Source of the DNA: Nocardioidaceae bacterium
GTDB taxonomy: Bacteria; Actinomycetota; Actinomycetes; Propionibacteriales; Nocardioidaceae
Length of the DNA: 64,000 bases
Assembly: GCA_030655315.1 (NCBI GenBank)
Contig: JAURVT010000008.1
Location: 1-64,000 of the forward strand
Direction of reading: 5' to 3'
The notes under the pieces are model-generated. The model saw nothing but the letters and a program-made list of their open reading frames with translations, made no database searches and was not told the DNA's origin. Positions 1 to 12,608 of the stretch are shown here, in pieces (position 1 is the stretch's first letter; each line of letters opens with the position of its first letter). Position numbers and translations under genes: made by a program.

Positions 1-83
1 GCAAGAAGTACGCCACGGCCAACCGCACATCCATCGGGACCACCACATCTGCCATCCCCGATCATCTGGGCACAGCTACCGGG

Positions 84-129
84 TGTCACCGATGTCCTGA
101 CACATCCCTGTCACAGATGTCCTGACACA
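84..129. repeat. Two 21-bp direct repeats, possible IS481-type end
   Basis: Two near-identical 21-bp copies (84-104 and 109-129, 25-bp period) share the core GATGTCCTGACACA. An open frame from position 2 to a TGA at 98-100 runs into the first copy. From memory, repeats with this TGTCAGGACATC core flank IS481-family transposases in Actinobacteria, whose genes often stop inside the terminal repeat, so the left edge may be the end of such an element. The about 32 residues visible are not diagnostic of a transposase. Treat as a weak call. Confidence 0.3.
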
Positions 130-143
130 CGACACACGGGAGA

Positions 144-181
144 CCGACAGGAACAGGGAGAACTCTCCGTGGTCCTGTCGG
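144..181 (-). terminator. Stem-loop downstream of serC
   Basis: CCGACAGGA (144-152) pairs with TCCTGTCGG (173-181), and an inner stem GGAGA/TCTCC continues the hairpin. It lies 25 nt beyond the serC stop in the direction of serC transcription, so a terminator role is likely. There is no long T tract, as is usual for GC-rich actinobacterial terminators. Confidence 0.6.
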
Positions 182-206
182 AAGACCGTGCCTACCTGGG
201 AATCCG

Positions 207-3052
<2,846 letters not shown>

Positions 3053-3099
3053 CTCACACCGGGTCGCGGCCCCTCGTTAATGGTCGGTAACGTGCGTCC

Positions 3100-4953
3100 A
3101 TGGTGGAACCCGATCCCGTCGAGTCCCCGCTCGCCGACAACGAGGCCCTGAGGCTCGCGCCCGGTGACGCCCCCACGCAGCAGCAGTGGGAGGCCGCGGC
3201 CGCCGCCGTGCTCCGCAAGGCGCGGCGCCTCGGCGACGACGACGCCGACGCCGACGTCTGGGCGAGGCTCACCCGCACCACGCTGGACGACGTCGACGTC
3301 CCGCCGCTCGGCACCGCCGCCTCGGTCGCCGACCTGCCCGGACCCGGTCTGCCGGGCCAGGCCCCGTTCACCCGCGGCACCGCCGCCGCGCGGTCCGAGG
3401 ACGGCTGGGACGTCCGCGTCCTGCTGGCCGACCCCGCGCTGACCAACCAGGTGGTGCTCGACGAGCTCGAGCACGGCGTCACGTCGCTGTGGCTGCGGGT
3501 GGGCGACGGCGCCGTGCCCCTCGCCGGTCTCGACGCCCTGCTCGAGGGGGTCTTCCTCGACCTCGCGCCGGTCGTGCTCGACGCGCCCGACGACCCGCTG
3601 GCCGCCGCCGACGCGCTCGCCGCGGTGGTCGCCGACCGCGCGGTGACTCCCGCGGCCGGCACCAACCTCGGGGTCGACCCGATCGGCGCCGCGGTCCGTC
3701 ACGGCCGCGACGCGGACCCCGACGCGGTCCGCGAGGTCGTCACCTCGGCCGCCCGCCGCGCCCGCGAGCTCGGCGCGCTCGCGCTCGTCGTCGACGCCAC
3801 GGTGGTGCACGACCGCGGCGCGTCGTCGGCCCAGGAGCTCGGCTGGGCGACGGCCGTGGGTGCGGCCTACCTGCGGCTGCTCGTCGCCGACGGCCTCGAC
3901 GTCGACGACGCGCTGGCGCTCGTCGAGTTCCGCCTCGCCGCCACCGACGAGCAGCTGACCACCATCGCCAAGCTCCGTGCCGCACGCCGCCTCTGGCACC
4001 GCGTGGCCGAGGTCGCCGGCGGCGCGGAGGCGTCGCGCGGCCAGCGGCAGCACGCGGTGACGTCGCGCGCGATGACGAGCCGCCACGACCCCTACGTCAA
4101 CATGCTGCGCACCACCGTCGCGACGTTCTCGGCCGGCGTGGGCGGGGCGTCGGCCGTCACCGTGCTGCCGTTCGACGCCGCCCTCGGCCACCCCGACGCG
4201 TTCTCGCGCCGCATCGCCCGCAACACCTCGGCGCTGCTGGTGGAGGAGTCGCACGTCGCCGCCGTCACCGACCCCGCCGGCGGCTCGTACGCCGTCGAGC
4301 ACCTCACCGACGGGCTGGCCCGTGCCGGGTGGGACGAGCTCGGCCGCATCGACGGCGCCGGGGGCGTGCTCGCCGCCCTCGCCGACGGCTCGGTGCTCGC
4401 GCGCGTCGAGGAGACCGCCGTGCGGCGTCGTGCCGAGGTCGCCACCCGCACGCGGCCGCTGACCGGCGTGAGCGAGTTCCCGAACCTGCACGAGACGCTG
4501 CCCGACCGGGCGGCTGACCTCACCGGCGGCGTGGGCGTCGAGCGCTGGGCCGAGCCCTTCGAGCAGATGCGCGACGCCCGCACCGCCACGCCGGCGTTCC
4601 TCGCCACGATGGGCACCGTCGCGCAGCACAACGCCCGGGCCACCTTCGCGGCCAACCTGTTCGCCGCCGGCGGCGTCGACACCGTCACCGCCGGGCCCAC
4701 CGAGGGCCCGGCCGAGGTGGTCGCCGCCTGGACCGAGGCGGGCCGCCCGGCCGTCGCCTGCCTGGCCGGCCACGACCGCACCTACGCGGAGTGGGGCGAG
4801 GAGCTCGTCGCCGCGCTGCGCGAGGCGGGCGCATCGTGGATCGTGGTGGCCGGCAGGCCGATCGAGGGCACCGACGACTCCGCGGCGGTGGGCGTCGACG
4901 CCGTCGCCTTCCTGGGCCGAGCCCGTGAGCAGCTGGAGAGGCAGTCCGCATGA
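3100..4953 (+). CDS. mutA: Methylmalonyl-CoA mutase small subunit
   Basis: Small (beta) subunit of the heterodimeric adenosylcobalamin-dependent methylmalonyl-CoA mutase, which interconverts methylmalonyl-CoA and succinyl-CoA in propionate and odd-chain fatty-acid metabolism. The 617 residues fit the family. The TIM-barrel part carries [20 protein letters not shown] and [15 protein letters not shown], which parallel segments of the large subunit. The C-terminal B12-like domain lacks the DxHxxG motif, as expected because the small subunit does not bind cobalamin. The ATG at 3100 starts the gene. The stop overlaps the mutB start (ATGA at 4950-4953), so the two are translationally coupled. Confidence 0.95.
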   Translation: MVEPDPVESPLADNEALRLAPGDAPTQQQWEAAAAAVLRKARRLGDDDADADVWARLTRTTLDDVDVPPLGTAASVADLPGPGLPGQAPFTRGTAAARSEDGWDVRVLLADPALTNQVVLDELEHGVTSLWLRVGDGAVPLAGLDALLEGVFLDLAPVVLDAPDDPLAAADALAAVVADRAVTPAAGTNLGVDPIGAAVRHGRDADPDAVREVVTSAARRARELGALALVVDATVVHDRGASSAQELGWATAVGAAYLRLLVADGLDVDDALALVEFRLAATDEQLTTIAKLRAARRLWHRVAEVAGGAEASRGQRQHAVTSRAMTSRHDPYVNMLRTTVATFSAGVGGASAVTVLPFDAALGHPDAFSRRIARNTSALLVEESHVAAVTDPAGGSYAVEHLTDGLARAGWDELGRIDGAGGVLAALADGSVLARVEETAVRRRAEVATRTRPLTGVSEFPNLHETLPDRAADLTGGVGVERWAEPFEQMRDARTATPAFLATMGTVAQHNARATFAANLFAAGGVDTVTAGPTEGPAEVVAAWTEAGRPAVACLAGHDRTYAEWGEELVAALREAGASWIVVAGRPIEGTDDSAAVGVDAVAFLGRAREQLERQSA

Positions 4954-7139
4954 GCGTCCCCGAGTCCTTCGCCGGCGTCCCCCTGGACCCCGAGCAGCCC
5001 TACGGCCCCGGTGACGCCGACGCGTTCGCCCGGGCCACCGACGGCGCCGAGCCGTGGACGGCGCCCGAGGGCATCGACGTCAAGCCGCTGTACACCGCGG
5101 CCGACCTGTCGGGCCTGGACGCGCTCGACACCTACCCGGGCCTGTCGCCGTTCCTGCGCGGCCCGTACCCGACCATGTACACCACCCAGCCGTGGACCAT
5201 CCGCCAGTACGCGGGCTTCTCCACGGCCGAGGACTCCAACGCCTTCTACCGGCGCAACCTCGCCGCGGGCCAGAAGGGGCTGTCGGTCGCGTTCGACCTC
5301 GCGACGCACCGCGGCTACGACTCGGACCACCCGCGCGTGCAGGGCGACGTCGGCATGGCGGGCGTGGCCATCGACTCGATCTACGACGCGCGCCAGCTCT
5401 TCGACGGCATCCCGCTCGAGGAGATGAGCGTGTCGATGACGATGAACGGCGCGGTGCTGCCCGTCCTGGCGCTCTACATCGTCGCGGCGGAGGAGCAGGG
5501 GGTGAAGCCGGCCCAGCTCTCGGGGACCATCCAGAACGACATCCTCAAGGAGTTCATGGTCCGCAACCCCTACATCTTCCCGCCGGCGCCGTCGATGCGC
5601 GTCATCTCCGACATCTTCGCCTACACCGCGGCCGAGATGCCGCGCTACAACTCGATCTCGATCTCGGGCTACCACATCCAGGAGGCCGGGGCGACGAACG
5701 ACCTCGAGCTCGCCTACACCCTCGCCGACGGCGTCGAGTACATCCGCGCGGGCCTCGACGTCGGGCTCGACGTCGACGCGTTCGCACCGCGGCTCAGCTT
5801 CTTCTGGGCCATCGGGATGAACTTCTTCATGGAGGTCGCCAAGCTGCGCGCCGCCCGCGCGCTGTGGGCGCGGATGGTCGGCGAGTTCGGCCCCACCAAC
5901 GCCAAGTCGACGTCGCTGCGCACCCACAGCCAGACGTCGGGCTGGTCGCTCACCGCGCAGGACGTGTTCAACAACGTGCAGCGCACCTGCATCGAGGCGA
6001 TGGCCGCGACGCAGGGCCACACCCAGTCGCTGCACACCAACGCCCTCGACGAGGCCATCGCGCTGCCCACGGACTTCTCCGCGCGCATCGCCCGCAACAC
6101 CCAGCTGCTGCTGCAGCAGGAGTCGGGCACCACCGGCACCATCGACCCGTGGGGCGGCTCGTACTACGTCGAGAAGCTCACCCACGACCTCGCCGAGCGC
6201 GCCTGGGCGCACATCCGCGAGGTCGAGGACGCCGGCGGCATGGCCAAGGCCATCGAGGCCGGCATCCCGAAGATGCGCATCGAGGAGGCCGCCGCCCGCA
6301 CGCAGGCCCGCATCGACGCCGGGCAGCAGGCCGTCATCGGCATCAACCGGTACCGCCTGGCCGACGAGGACAAGCTGGACGTGCTGCGCGTCGACAACGC
6401 GAGCGTCCTGCGCTCGCAGAAGGCCAAGCTCGAGCGGCTGCGCGCCGAGCGCGACTCCGGCGAGGTCGAGCGCACGCTGGCCGCGCTGACCCGCTCGGCC
6501 GAGCAGGGCTCGAGCACCGACGGCTCGCTCGACGGCAACCTGCTCGCGCTCGCCGTCGACGCGGCCCGCGCCAAGGCCACCGTCGGCGAGATCTCCGAGG
6601 CCCTGGAGAAGGTGTGGGGACGCCACCGCGCCGTCATCCGTACGATCTCGGGGGTGTACCGCAGCGAGGCCGGGGGAGCCGGCAACGTCCAGGCCGTCGT
6701 CGACGCCACCGACGCGTTCGAGGAGGCCGAGGGACGGCGTCCACGCATCCTGGTGGCCAAGATGGGCCAGGACGGCCACGACCGCGGCCAGAAGGTGATC
6801 GTCTCGGCGTTCGCCGACATGGGCTTCGACGTCGACGTGGGCCCGCTGTTCTCCACGCCCGAGGAGGTCGCCCAGCAGGCGGTCGACTCCGACGTGCACG
6901 TCGTCGGCGTCTCGTCGCTGGCGGCCGGCCACATGACGTTGGTGCCCGCGCTGCGCGAGGCGCTCGCCGACGCGGGTCGTCCCGACGTGATGGTCGTGGT
7001 CGGCGGGGTCATTCCGCCCGACGACGTGCCGCTGCTGAAGCAGATGGGTGCCGCCGCGGTGTTCCCGCCCGGCACCGTCATCGCCGACGCCGCGCTCGAC
7101 CTGCTCCGCGACCTGTCGGCGAGCCTGTCGCACGGATGA
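4950..7139 (+). CDS. mutB: Methylmalonyl-CoA mutase large subunit
   Basis: Catalytic (alpha) subunit of methylmalonyl-CoA mutase, 729 residues. The N-terminal barrel has the substrate-side segment [20 protein letters not shown] (about residues 71-90). The C-terminal cobalamin domain holds DGHDRG, with D608, H610 and G613 forming the base-off/His-on DxHxxG motif, followed by the SSLAAGH and VVGGVIPP segments that cradle the nucleotide tail. It sits between mutA and meaB with 4-nt overlaps at both ends, giving equimolar subunits and the dedicated GTPase chaperone. Because the downstream monooxygenase locus may yield C3 metabolites, this operon could close propane catabolism through propionyl-CoA; that link is inference. 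Confidence 0.97.
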   Translation: MSVPESFAGVPLDPEQPYGPGDADAFARATDGAEPWTAPEGIDVKPLYTAADLSGLDALDTYPGLSPFLRGPYPTMYTTQPWTIRQYAGFSTAEDSNAFYRRNLAAGQKGLSVAFDLATHRGYDSDHPRVQGDVGMAGVAIDSIYDARQLFDGIPLEEMSVSMTMNGAVLPVLALYIVAAEEQGVKPAQLSGTIQNDILKEFMVRNPYIFPPAPSMRVISDIFAYTAAEMPRYNSISISGYHIQEAGATNDLELAYTLADGVEYIRAGLDVGLDVDAFAPRLSFFWAIGMNFFMEVAKLRAARALWARMVGEFGPTNAKSTSLRTHSQTSGWSLTAQDVFNNVQRTCIEAMAATQGHTQSLHTNALDEAIALPTDFSARIARNTQLLLQQESGTTGTIDPWGGSYYVEKLTHDLAERAWAHIREVEDAGGMAKAIEAGIPKMRIEEAAARTQARIDAGQQAVIGINRYRLADEDKLDVLRVDNASVLRSQKAKLERLRAERDSGEVERTLAALTRSAEQGSSTDGSLDGNLLALAVDAARAKATVGEISEALEKVWGRHRAVIRTISGVYRSEAGGAGNVQAVVDATDAFEEAEGRRPRILVAKMGQDGHDRGQKVIVSAFADMGFDVDVGPLFSTPEEVAQQAVDSDVHVVGVSSLAAGHMTLVPALREALADAGRPDVMVVVGGVIPPDDVPLLKQMGAAAVFPPGTVIADAALDLLRDLSASLSHG

Positions 7140-8119
7140 GCATCGACCTCGAGCTCCTCGCCGAGGGCGTGCGCGACGGCCAGCGCGGTGCGGTCTCGCG
7201 CGCCATCACGCTGGTGGAGTCCTCGCGCCCCGACCACCGCGCGCTCTCGCGCGAGCTGCTCACCGAGCTCGCCGAGGACGCCGGCGGCTCCTGGCGGGTG
7301 GGCATCTCCGGCGTGCCCGGCGTGGGCAAGTCGACGTTCATCGAGACGCTCGGCGGCCGTCTGACCGCCGACGGCCACCGCGTCGGGGTGCTGGCGGTCG
7401 ACCCGTCCAGCGTTCGCACCCGGGGGTCCGTCCTGGGCGACAAGACGCGGATGCCGCTGCTGTCGGCCGACCGTGACGCGTACGTGCGTCCGTCCCCGTC
7501 AGCGGGCACGCTCGGCGGCGTCGCGCGCGCCACCACGCAGTCGATCCTGGTGCTCGAGGCGGCCGGGTTTGACGTGGTGCTGGTCGAGACCGTCGGCGTC
7601 GGGCAGTCCGAGGTGACCGTCGCGGGCATGGTCGACACGTTCTGCTTCCTGACCCTCGCCCGCACGGGCGACGCGCTGCAGGGCATGAAGAAGGGGATCC
7701 TCGAGATCGCCGACGTCATCGCGGTCAACAAGGCCGACGGCGAGCGGGCCCCCGAGGCGGAGTCGGCCGCCCGCGACCTCGCCGGCGCGCTGCGGCTCGT
7801 CAACGCCGGGGAGGAGGCGTGGGTGCCGCCCGTGCTGACCTGCTCGGCCCTGGACGACGTCGGCATCGACGTCGTCTGGCAGCGGGTGGCGCGGCACCGC
7901 GAGTTCCTGGGCGTGCGCGGCATCCACGACAAGCGCGCGCAGCAGCAGCTCGAGTTCACCTGGGCGCTCGTCCGCGACGAGCTCGACCAGCGGCTGCGGC
8001 GGTCGGCGTCGGTCCGCCGGGTGCGCGACGGCGTCCGCGAGCAGGTGCTCGAGGGGTCGCTGCCCGCCGCCGCGGCCGCGGACGCCATCCTCGCCGCCTA
8101 CGACGCCGACCCCGCCTAG
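7136..8119 (+). CDS. meaB: MeaB-type GTPase, mutase chaperone
   Basis: A 327-residue G3E-family P-loop GTPase that gates cobalamin loading and protects methylmalonyl-CoA mutase from inactivation. The Walker A segment is [15 protein letters not shown] near residue 60. It is followed by VDPSS, the ETVGVGQSE switch motif and the NKADG base-recognition motif. The ATG at 7136 overlaps the mutB stop (ATGA). It is the last gene of the mutA-mutB-meaB operon, with a stem-loop just behind the stop. Confidence 0.94.
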   Translation: MSIDLELLAEGVRDGQRGAVSRAITLVESSRPDHRALSRELLTELAEDAGGSWRVGISGVPGVGKSTFIETLGGRLTADGHRVGVLAVDPSSVRTRGSVLGDKTRMPLLSADRDAYVRPSPSAGTLGGVARATTQSILVLEAAGFDVVLVETVGVGQSEVTVAGMVDTFCFLTLARTGDALQGMKKGILEIADVIAVNKADGERAPEAESAARDLAGALRLVNAGEEAWVPPVLTCSALDDVGIDVVWQRVARHREFLGVRGIHDKRAQQQLEFTWALVRDELDQRLRRSASVRRVRDGVREQVLEGSLPAAAAADAILAAYDADPA

Positions 8120-8120
8120 G

Positions 8121-8164
8121 ACCTGTCGGTGCGGGGGGATGCCCCGGCGTCACCCCGCCCCGAC
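8121..8164 (+). terminator. Stem-loop after meaB
   Basis: GTCGG (8125-8129) pairs with CCGAC (8160-8164), and GCGGGG (8131-8136) pairs with CCCCGC (8153-8158), one bulged base on each side. It starts 2 nt after the meaB stop. The left arm ACCTGTCGGTGC is identical to the left arm of the hairpin at 20758-20805, so the two belong to one dispersed hairpin family. Confidence 0.6.
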
Positions 8165-8257
8165 GGCTCCGGCGCGACCCCCGATGAGGGACGGCGATGG
8201 CGGCGGTCTGTCACCGGGGTGGGGCAGAGTGTCCCCACCGACGACGGAGGGACGGGC

Positions 8258-10543
8258 GTGCAGGAGTCGATCGAGGTGCGCGGGGCGCGCGAGAACAACC
8301 TGAGGGACGTCGACCTCGACGTCCCCAAGCGTCAGCTGACCGTGTTCACGGGGGTCTCGGGGTCGGGCAAGTCCTCGCTCGTGTTCGGCACGATCGCCGC
8401 GGAGTCGCGGCGGCTGATCAACGAGACCTACACGATGTTCCTGCAGTCGCTGATGCCGTCGACCGCACGGCCCGACGTCGACGAGCTGCGCCACCTCTCG
8501 GCGGCGGTCATCGTCGACCAGGGCGCGATGGGCGCCAACGCCCGTTCGACCGTGGGCACGGCCACCGACGCCTACGACGCGCTGCGGGTGGTCTTCAGCC
8601 GCGTCGGCGAGCCGCAGGTCGGCGGGGCGGGCGCGTTCAGCTTCAACCTCCCGCAGGGCATGTGCCCGGCCTGCGAGGGCCTCGGACGCGCGTCCACGGT
8701 CGATCCCGACGGTCTCGTCGACCGCTCGCTCTCGCTGGCGCAGGGCGCCATCACCTTCCCCAACTTCGTGGTCGGCGGCTGGTACTGGAAGATCTTCGCG
8801 CTGTCGGGCCACTTCGACGTCGACAAGCCCCTGCGCGACTACACCGACGACGAGTGGCAGCTGTTCCTGCACGGCGAGGAGCACCGGCTCGAGGTCGACG
8901 GGATGAACCTGACGTACGAGGGCCTGGTCCCCAAGATCACCCGCCTCTACCTCGTCAAGGACGTGGAGTCGATGAAGCCGGGCCTGCGGGCCGCCGTCGA
9001 GGGTGCCGCGACCTTCGGCCCGTGCCCGGAGTGCGGCGGCGAGCGGCTCAACGCTGCCGCCCGCTCGGTGCAGGTGGCGGGCCGGTCGATCGCGGAGTGC
9101 TCGGCCATGCAGGTGAGCGACCTCGCCGACCTCGTCCGCGGCCTCGACGACGGCATCGGCCCGATGCGCGAGGCCCTCGTGCGCGTGCTCGACAGCCTCG
9201 TGCACATCGGGCTGGGCTACCTGAGCCTCGACCGCGAGTCGTCCACGCTCTCGGGCGGCGAGGCGCAGCGGGTCAAGATGGTGCGCCACCTCGGCTCCAG
9301 CCTGTCCGACATGACGTACGTCTTCGACGAGCCCACCACGGGCCTGCACCCGCACGACGTGCAGCGGATGAACGAGCTGCTGCTGCGGCTGCGCGACAAG
9401 GGCAACACCGTCCTGGTGGTCGAGCACAAGGCCGAGGTGATGGCCGTCGCCGACCACCTCGTCGACATGGGGCCGGGTGCGGGCGCGCACGGTGGCCAGG
9501 TGGTCTACGAGGGCGACCTCGCCGGGCTGCGCGGGTCCGGCACGCTCACGGGCGACCACCTCGAGCACCGGCAGGGCCTGCGCGAGGTCCCGCGCACGCC
9601 GACGGGCAGCATCGCGATCCGCGACGCCCGCGTGCACAACCTCGACGGCGTCGACGTCGACGTGCCGACGGGCGTGCTGGTCGCCGTCACCGGGGTCGCC
9701 GGGTCGGGCAAGAGCTCGCTGGTCCACGGGTGCCTGCCTCGCGAGGGCGTCACCTTCGTCGACCAGACCCCGATCCGGGGCTCGCGCCGCTCCAACCCGG
9801 CCACCTACACCGGCATCCTGGAGCCGGTCCGCAAGGCGTTCGCCAAGGCCAACGGGGTCAAGCCGGCCCTGTTCAGCGCCAACTCCGAGGGTGCCTGCCC
9901 CGCCTGCAAGGGCGCGGGCGTCATCTACACCGACCTCGCCTTCATGGCCGGCGTCTCGTCCCCCTGCGAGGACTGTGGCGGCAAGCGGTTCACCGCCGAG
10001 GTGCTGGAGTACCGCCTGAGGGGCCAGAACATCCGCGAGGTCCTCGCGATGTCGGTGGAGCAGGCGCGCGACTTCTTCGACGAGCGCGCCGTCCGCCCGA
10101 TGCTCGACCGGCTCGTCGCCGTCGGTCTGCCGTACATCGCGCTCGGCCAGACCCTCACCACGCTGTCGGGCGGTGAGCGGCAGCGCCTCAAGCTCGCCAT
10201 CGAGATGGGGTCCACCGCCGACGTGTTCGTGCTCGACGAGCCCACCTCCGGCCTGCACATGGCCGACGTCGACCGGCTCGTCGGCCTGCTCGACGCCATC
10301 GTCGACGCCGGCCGCTCGGTGGTCGTGATCGAGCACAACCTCGACGTCGTGGCCCGCGCCGACTGGGTGGTCGACGTCGGTCCCGGCGCCGGACGCGACG
10401 GTGGCACCATCGTCTTCGAGGGCACCCCCGCCGACCTCATGCACTGCGAGGCGTCCCTCACCGGCCGGCACCTCGCCCTGCGCCTCGCGGCGCGCCCCGA
10501 CCCCGAGGAGACCCGTGGCCCTCGAGCTGCGTCCCACGTGTGA
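8258..10543 (+). CDS. UvrA-like ABC ATPase, short DrrC type
   Basis: A 761-residue protein with two ABC cassettes: Walker A GVSGSGKSSLVF then LSGGEAQRVKM and DEPTTGLHPHD; and GVAGSGKSSLVHG then LSGGERQRLKLA and DEPTSGLH. Zinc-type CxxC pairs occur at CPACEGLG, CPECGG, CPACKGAG and CEDCGGK. Full UvrA is about 950 residues; the missing length matches the short homologues related to the daunorubicin-resistance protein DrrC, which lack most of the UvrB-binding insert. A role in DNA-damage recognition or drug resistance is family knowledge only. I chose GTG 8258 because the ABC homology begins directly after it and a GACGGAGGG ribosome site precedes it. Confidence 0.85.
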   Translation: MQESIEVRGARENNLRDVDLDVPKRQLTVFTGVSGSGKSSLVFGTIAAESRRLINETYTMFLQSLMPSTARPDVDELRHLSAAVIVDQGAMGANARSTVGTATDAYDALRVVFSRVGEPQVGGAGAFSFNLPQGMCPACEGLGRASTVDPDGLVDRSLSLAQGAITFPNFVVGGWYWKIFALSGHFDVDKPLRDYTDDEWQLFLHGEEHRLEVDGMNLTYEGLVPKITRLYLVKDVESMKPGLRAAVEGAATFGPCPECGGERLNAAARSVQVAGRSIAECSAMQVSDLADLVRGLDDGIGPMREALVRVLDSLVHIGLGYLSLDRESSTLSGGEAQRVKMVRHLGSSLSDMTYVFDEPTTGLHPHDVQRMNELLLRLRDKGNTVLVVEHKAEVMAVADHLVDMGPGAGAHGGQVVYEGDLAGLRGSGTLTGDHLEHRQGLREVPRTPTGSIAIRDARVHNLDGVDVDVPTGVLVAVTGVAGSGKSSLVHGCLPREGVTFVDQTPIRGSRRSNPATYTGILEPVRKAFAKANGVKPALFSANSEGACPACKGAGVIYTDLAFMAGVSSPCEDCGGKRFTAEVLEYRLRGQNIREVLAMSVEQARDFFDERAVRPMLDRLVAVGLPYIALGQTLTTLSGGERQRLKLAIEMGSTADVFVLDEPTSGLHMADVDRLVGLLDAIVDAGRSVVVIEHNLDVVARADWVVDVGPGAGRDGGTIVFEGTPADLMHCEASLTGRHLALRLAARPDPEETRGPRAASHV

Positions 10544-10757
10544 GCGCTGCGACCGCGCCCTGCCGCACCAGTCCACCGACGCGATGATCTGCAGCTACGA
10601 GTGCACCTTCTGCGGGCCGTGCGCCGAGGCCATGCAGGGCGTCTGCCCGAGCTGCGGCGGCGGGCTCGAGCGTCGTCCCGCCCGCGGGACGGGTCAGATC
10701 GCGGACGGCAGGGAGGTGCCGCCGGCGGACGCGAGGGCGGTCGCGCCCTCGGCATGA
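10515..10757 (+). CDS. DUF1272 zinc-ribbon-like protein
   Basis: An 80-residue protein with a dense cysteine array: CERC, CSYECTFCGPC and CPSCGG, the pattern of the DUF1272 family. These are predicted small zinc-binding proteins of unknown role. The GTG at 10515 is preceded by GAGGAG inside the 3' end of the UvrA-like gene and overlaps it by 29 nt, implying coupled translation. The 3' end overlaps the convergent cbiX-type gene by 64 nt, and the last about 20 residues are low complexity, so the conserved part is roughly residues 1-60. Confidence 0.8.
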   Translation: MALELRPTCERCDRALPHQSTDAMICSYECTFCGPCAEAMQGVCPSCGGGLERRPARGTGQIADGREVPPADARAVAPSA

Positions 10758-11428
10758 CGCCGGAGGACGAGGTCGACCAGCCGGGGGTCCGGGGGAGTGC
10801 CTGGCAGCAGGAGCGGGTCGGAGACCACGTCGGCGCCCGCGTCGTGCAGACGGTTCCAGAAGATGCCCGGCGCCAGAAGGTACGCCGCGACGGCGACCCG
10901 GGCCTGCGGCCACTGCGAGCGCAGCGACGCGACCTGCTGGGTGACGGTCGGCGCACCGCTGGCGACGTAGCCGACGCGCACCGGCCCGCCGAGCAGCTTG
11001 CCGAGCAGGTGGGCGGCGCGGCCGACCTCGCGCTTGGAGCGCGGGTCCGACGATCCGGCCGCGGCGAGCACCACGGCGTCGCCGGGACGCGAGCCCGCGG
11101 CACGGAGCCGGTCGACGAGCACCGCCATCAGCGCGGGGTCGCACCCGAGGGGATCGGTCCGCACCGCGTCGCGGCCCTCGATCGCCCGGGCGATGTCGAC
11201 GTGCACGTGGAAGCCCGCGGTGAGCAGCAGCGGCACGACCACCGCGGGCTGCTCGCACCCGGCGACGACGTCGTCGACCTCGGGCTGCTGGACGTCGACG
11301 AAGGCCTCGCGCACCGCGAGGTCGGGGGCTGCGGCCCGCACGGCCTCCACCAGGTCGTGGACGGTGCCGGCGCCGACGGCGTTGCGGGTGCCATGGGCGC
11401 AGGCGACCAGCACCGGGCGGGGCGTCAT
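10694..11428 (-). CDS. Sirohydrochlorin chelatase/CbiX-like protein
   Basis: A 244-residue two-repeat CbiX-type chelatase. The first half starts VLVACAHGTRN, with the active-site histidine in the HGT motif, and holds VPLLLTAGFHVHVD. The second half carries the parallel VVLAAAGSSD and VAAYLLAPGIFWN, where the first histidine is not conserved. Such enzymes insert cobalt or iron into sirohydrochlorin for cobalamin or siroheme. The ATG at 11428 overlaps the stop of the upstream HemD gene (ATGA). Mycobacteria keep the same pair next to nitrite reductase; no nir gene is visible here. B12 supply for MutAB is a possible link. Confidence 0.82.
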   Translation of the reverse strand: MTPRPVLVACAHGTRNAVGAGTVHDLVEAVRAAAPDLAVREAFVDVQQPEVDDVVAGCEQPAVVVPLLLTAGFHVHVDIARAIEGRDAVRTDPLGCDPALMAVLVDRLRAAGSRPGDAVVLAAAGSSDPRSKREVGRAAHLLGKLLGGPVRVGYVASGAPTVTQQVASLRSQWPQARVAVAAYLLAPGIFWNRLHDAGADVVSDPLLLPGTPPDPRLVDLVLRRHAEGATALASAGGTSLPSAI

Positions 11429-12537
11429 GCGTCCGCCCCCGCGCGCACGACCAGGCGGTGCCCGCCCGCGTGGCGCTCCACCAGCGGCACGCCGGCGGGG
11501 GAGTCGCGCAGCACGTCCAGGGCCGACTCGACGGCTCCGTCGGCGGCGCCGGCCAGGGCGGCCGACAGACGGGCGTCGTCGACGACGCGACCGGGCTCGC
11601 CGTCGAGCTCGCGCAGCACCGCCAACTCGTCGGGCGTCAGGGGCAGGGCCACGTGGTCGAGGGTGGCCGCGTCGGCGCGCACGCGCAGCCGTCCGGACGG
11701 GGTGGGGGTACCGTCGCGGCCACCGAGCTCTGCCACCACGCCCTTGACGAGCGCGCCCATCCGCGAGCGGTCGGGCACCAGCGGCTCGAGGCGGCGGTCG
11801 CGCAGGGGGGCCGCGGTCACGGGGCCGACGGCGGCGAGGGTGGTCCGTCCGCCGTCGACGTGGCGGTGCACGTCGGTGCCGACGTCGAGGCGGTCGACGG
11901 CCGACAGCCAGGCCACCACGCCGGGCGCGGAGGTGAAGAGCACCGCGTCGTAGCGGCCACGGGCGACGTCGAGCACCGAGCGGTCGACGGCGGCGGGGTC
12001 CGGTGACGGACCCCAGCGGTAGACGACCAGCGGGAGGACGGTCGCGCCGCTGGCGGTGAAGACGCGCTCGAGGCCGTCGTCGCCGGCCGCGTGCTGCTGC
12101 ACCACGATCCGCCGGCCCTCGACACCCTCGGCCGTCAACCGGTCGGCCACCTCGGCGGCCATCTCGGACTCGGCGACCCAGGTGGCCTCCAGACCCGCCG
12201 CCTGCATGGCGCCGCGCGCCTTCGGTCCGCGGGCGACGAGGCGGGCGCGGGCCAGGGCGGCGACCAGTGGCTCACGCAGGCCCGCGGCGTCGGCGGTCTC
12301 GAGCCACCCGCGCAGGCCCACGCCCGTGGTGACCACGACGGTGTCGACGGGGTGCTCGATCACCTCGCGCGTGCGGGCGAGCAGGGCGGTCTCGTCGATG
12401 TCGGAGACGACGCCGAGCGTCGGCGCGTGGTGCACGACGGCCCCGCGGCGCTCGAGCGCCCCGGCCAGCTCGTCGGCGCGCCGCTGGGCGGTGACGAGGA
12501 TCGTGCACCCGGCGAGGACGGGTCCCAGGGTGCTCAC
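11425..12537 (-). CDS. Uroporphyrinogen-III synthase fused to winged helix
   Basis: A 370-residue protein. Residues about 1-255 are a HemD-type bilobal domain (ILVTAQRRADELAGALERRG at the start, then VVVTTGVGLRGWLE, VVQQHAAG and VLFTSAPGVVAWL). Residues about 270-370 resemble the OmpR-type winged-helix effector domain (PLTPDELAVLRELDGEPGRVV). The same fusion exists in mycobacteria, where it is described as a regulator; whether synthase activity is retained cannot be judged from sequence. It starts with GTG at 12537 and is translationally coupled to the CbiX-like gene, so the pair is likely a siroheme/cobalamin-linked unit. Confidence 0.8.
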   Translation of the reverse strand: MSTLGPVLAGCTILVTAQRRADELAGALERRGAVVHHAPTLGVVSDIDETALLARTREVIEHPVDTVVVTTGVGLRGWLETADAAGLREPLVAALARARLVARGPKARGAMQAAGLEATWVAESEMAAEVADRLTAEGVEGRRIVVQQHAAGDDGLERVFTASGATVLPLVVYRWGPSPDPAAVDRSVLDVARGRYDAVLFTSAPGVVAWLSAVDRLDVGTDVHRHVDGGRTTLAAVGPVTAAPLRDRRLEPLVPDRSRMGALVKGVVAELGGRDGTPTPSGRLRVRADAATLDHVALPLTPDELAVLRELDGEPGRVVDDARLSAALAGAADGAVESALDVLRDSPAGVPLVERHAGGHRLVVRAGADA

Positions 12538-12608
12538 GGGTCCACGGTCCCAGAGGTGGGCGCACGCGGCACGACCCGGTGGGTGGAGGAGGTGCGCATC
12601 ACGTCGCC

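Noticed and set aside
8258..10543. Housekeeping UvrA
   Set aside because: The protein is about 190 residues shorter than UvrA, has atypical interdomain spacing and stands without other uvr genes; it fits the DrrC-like group better.
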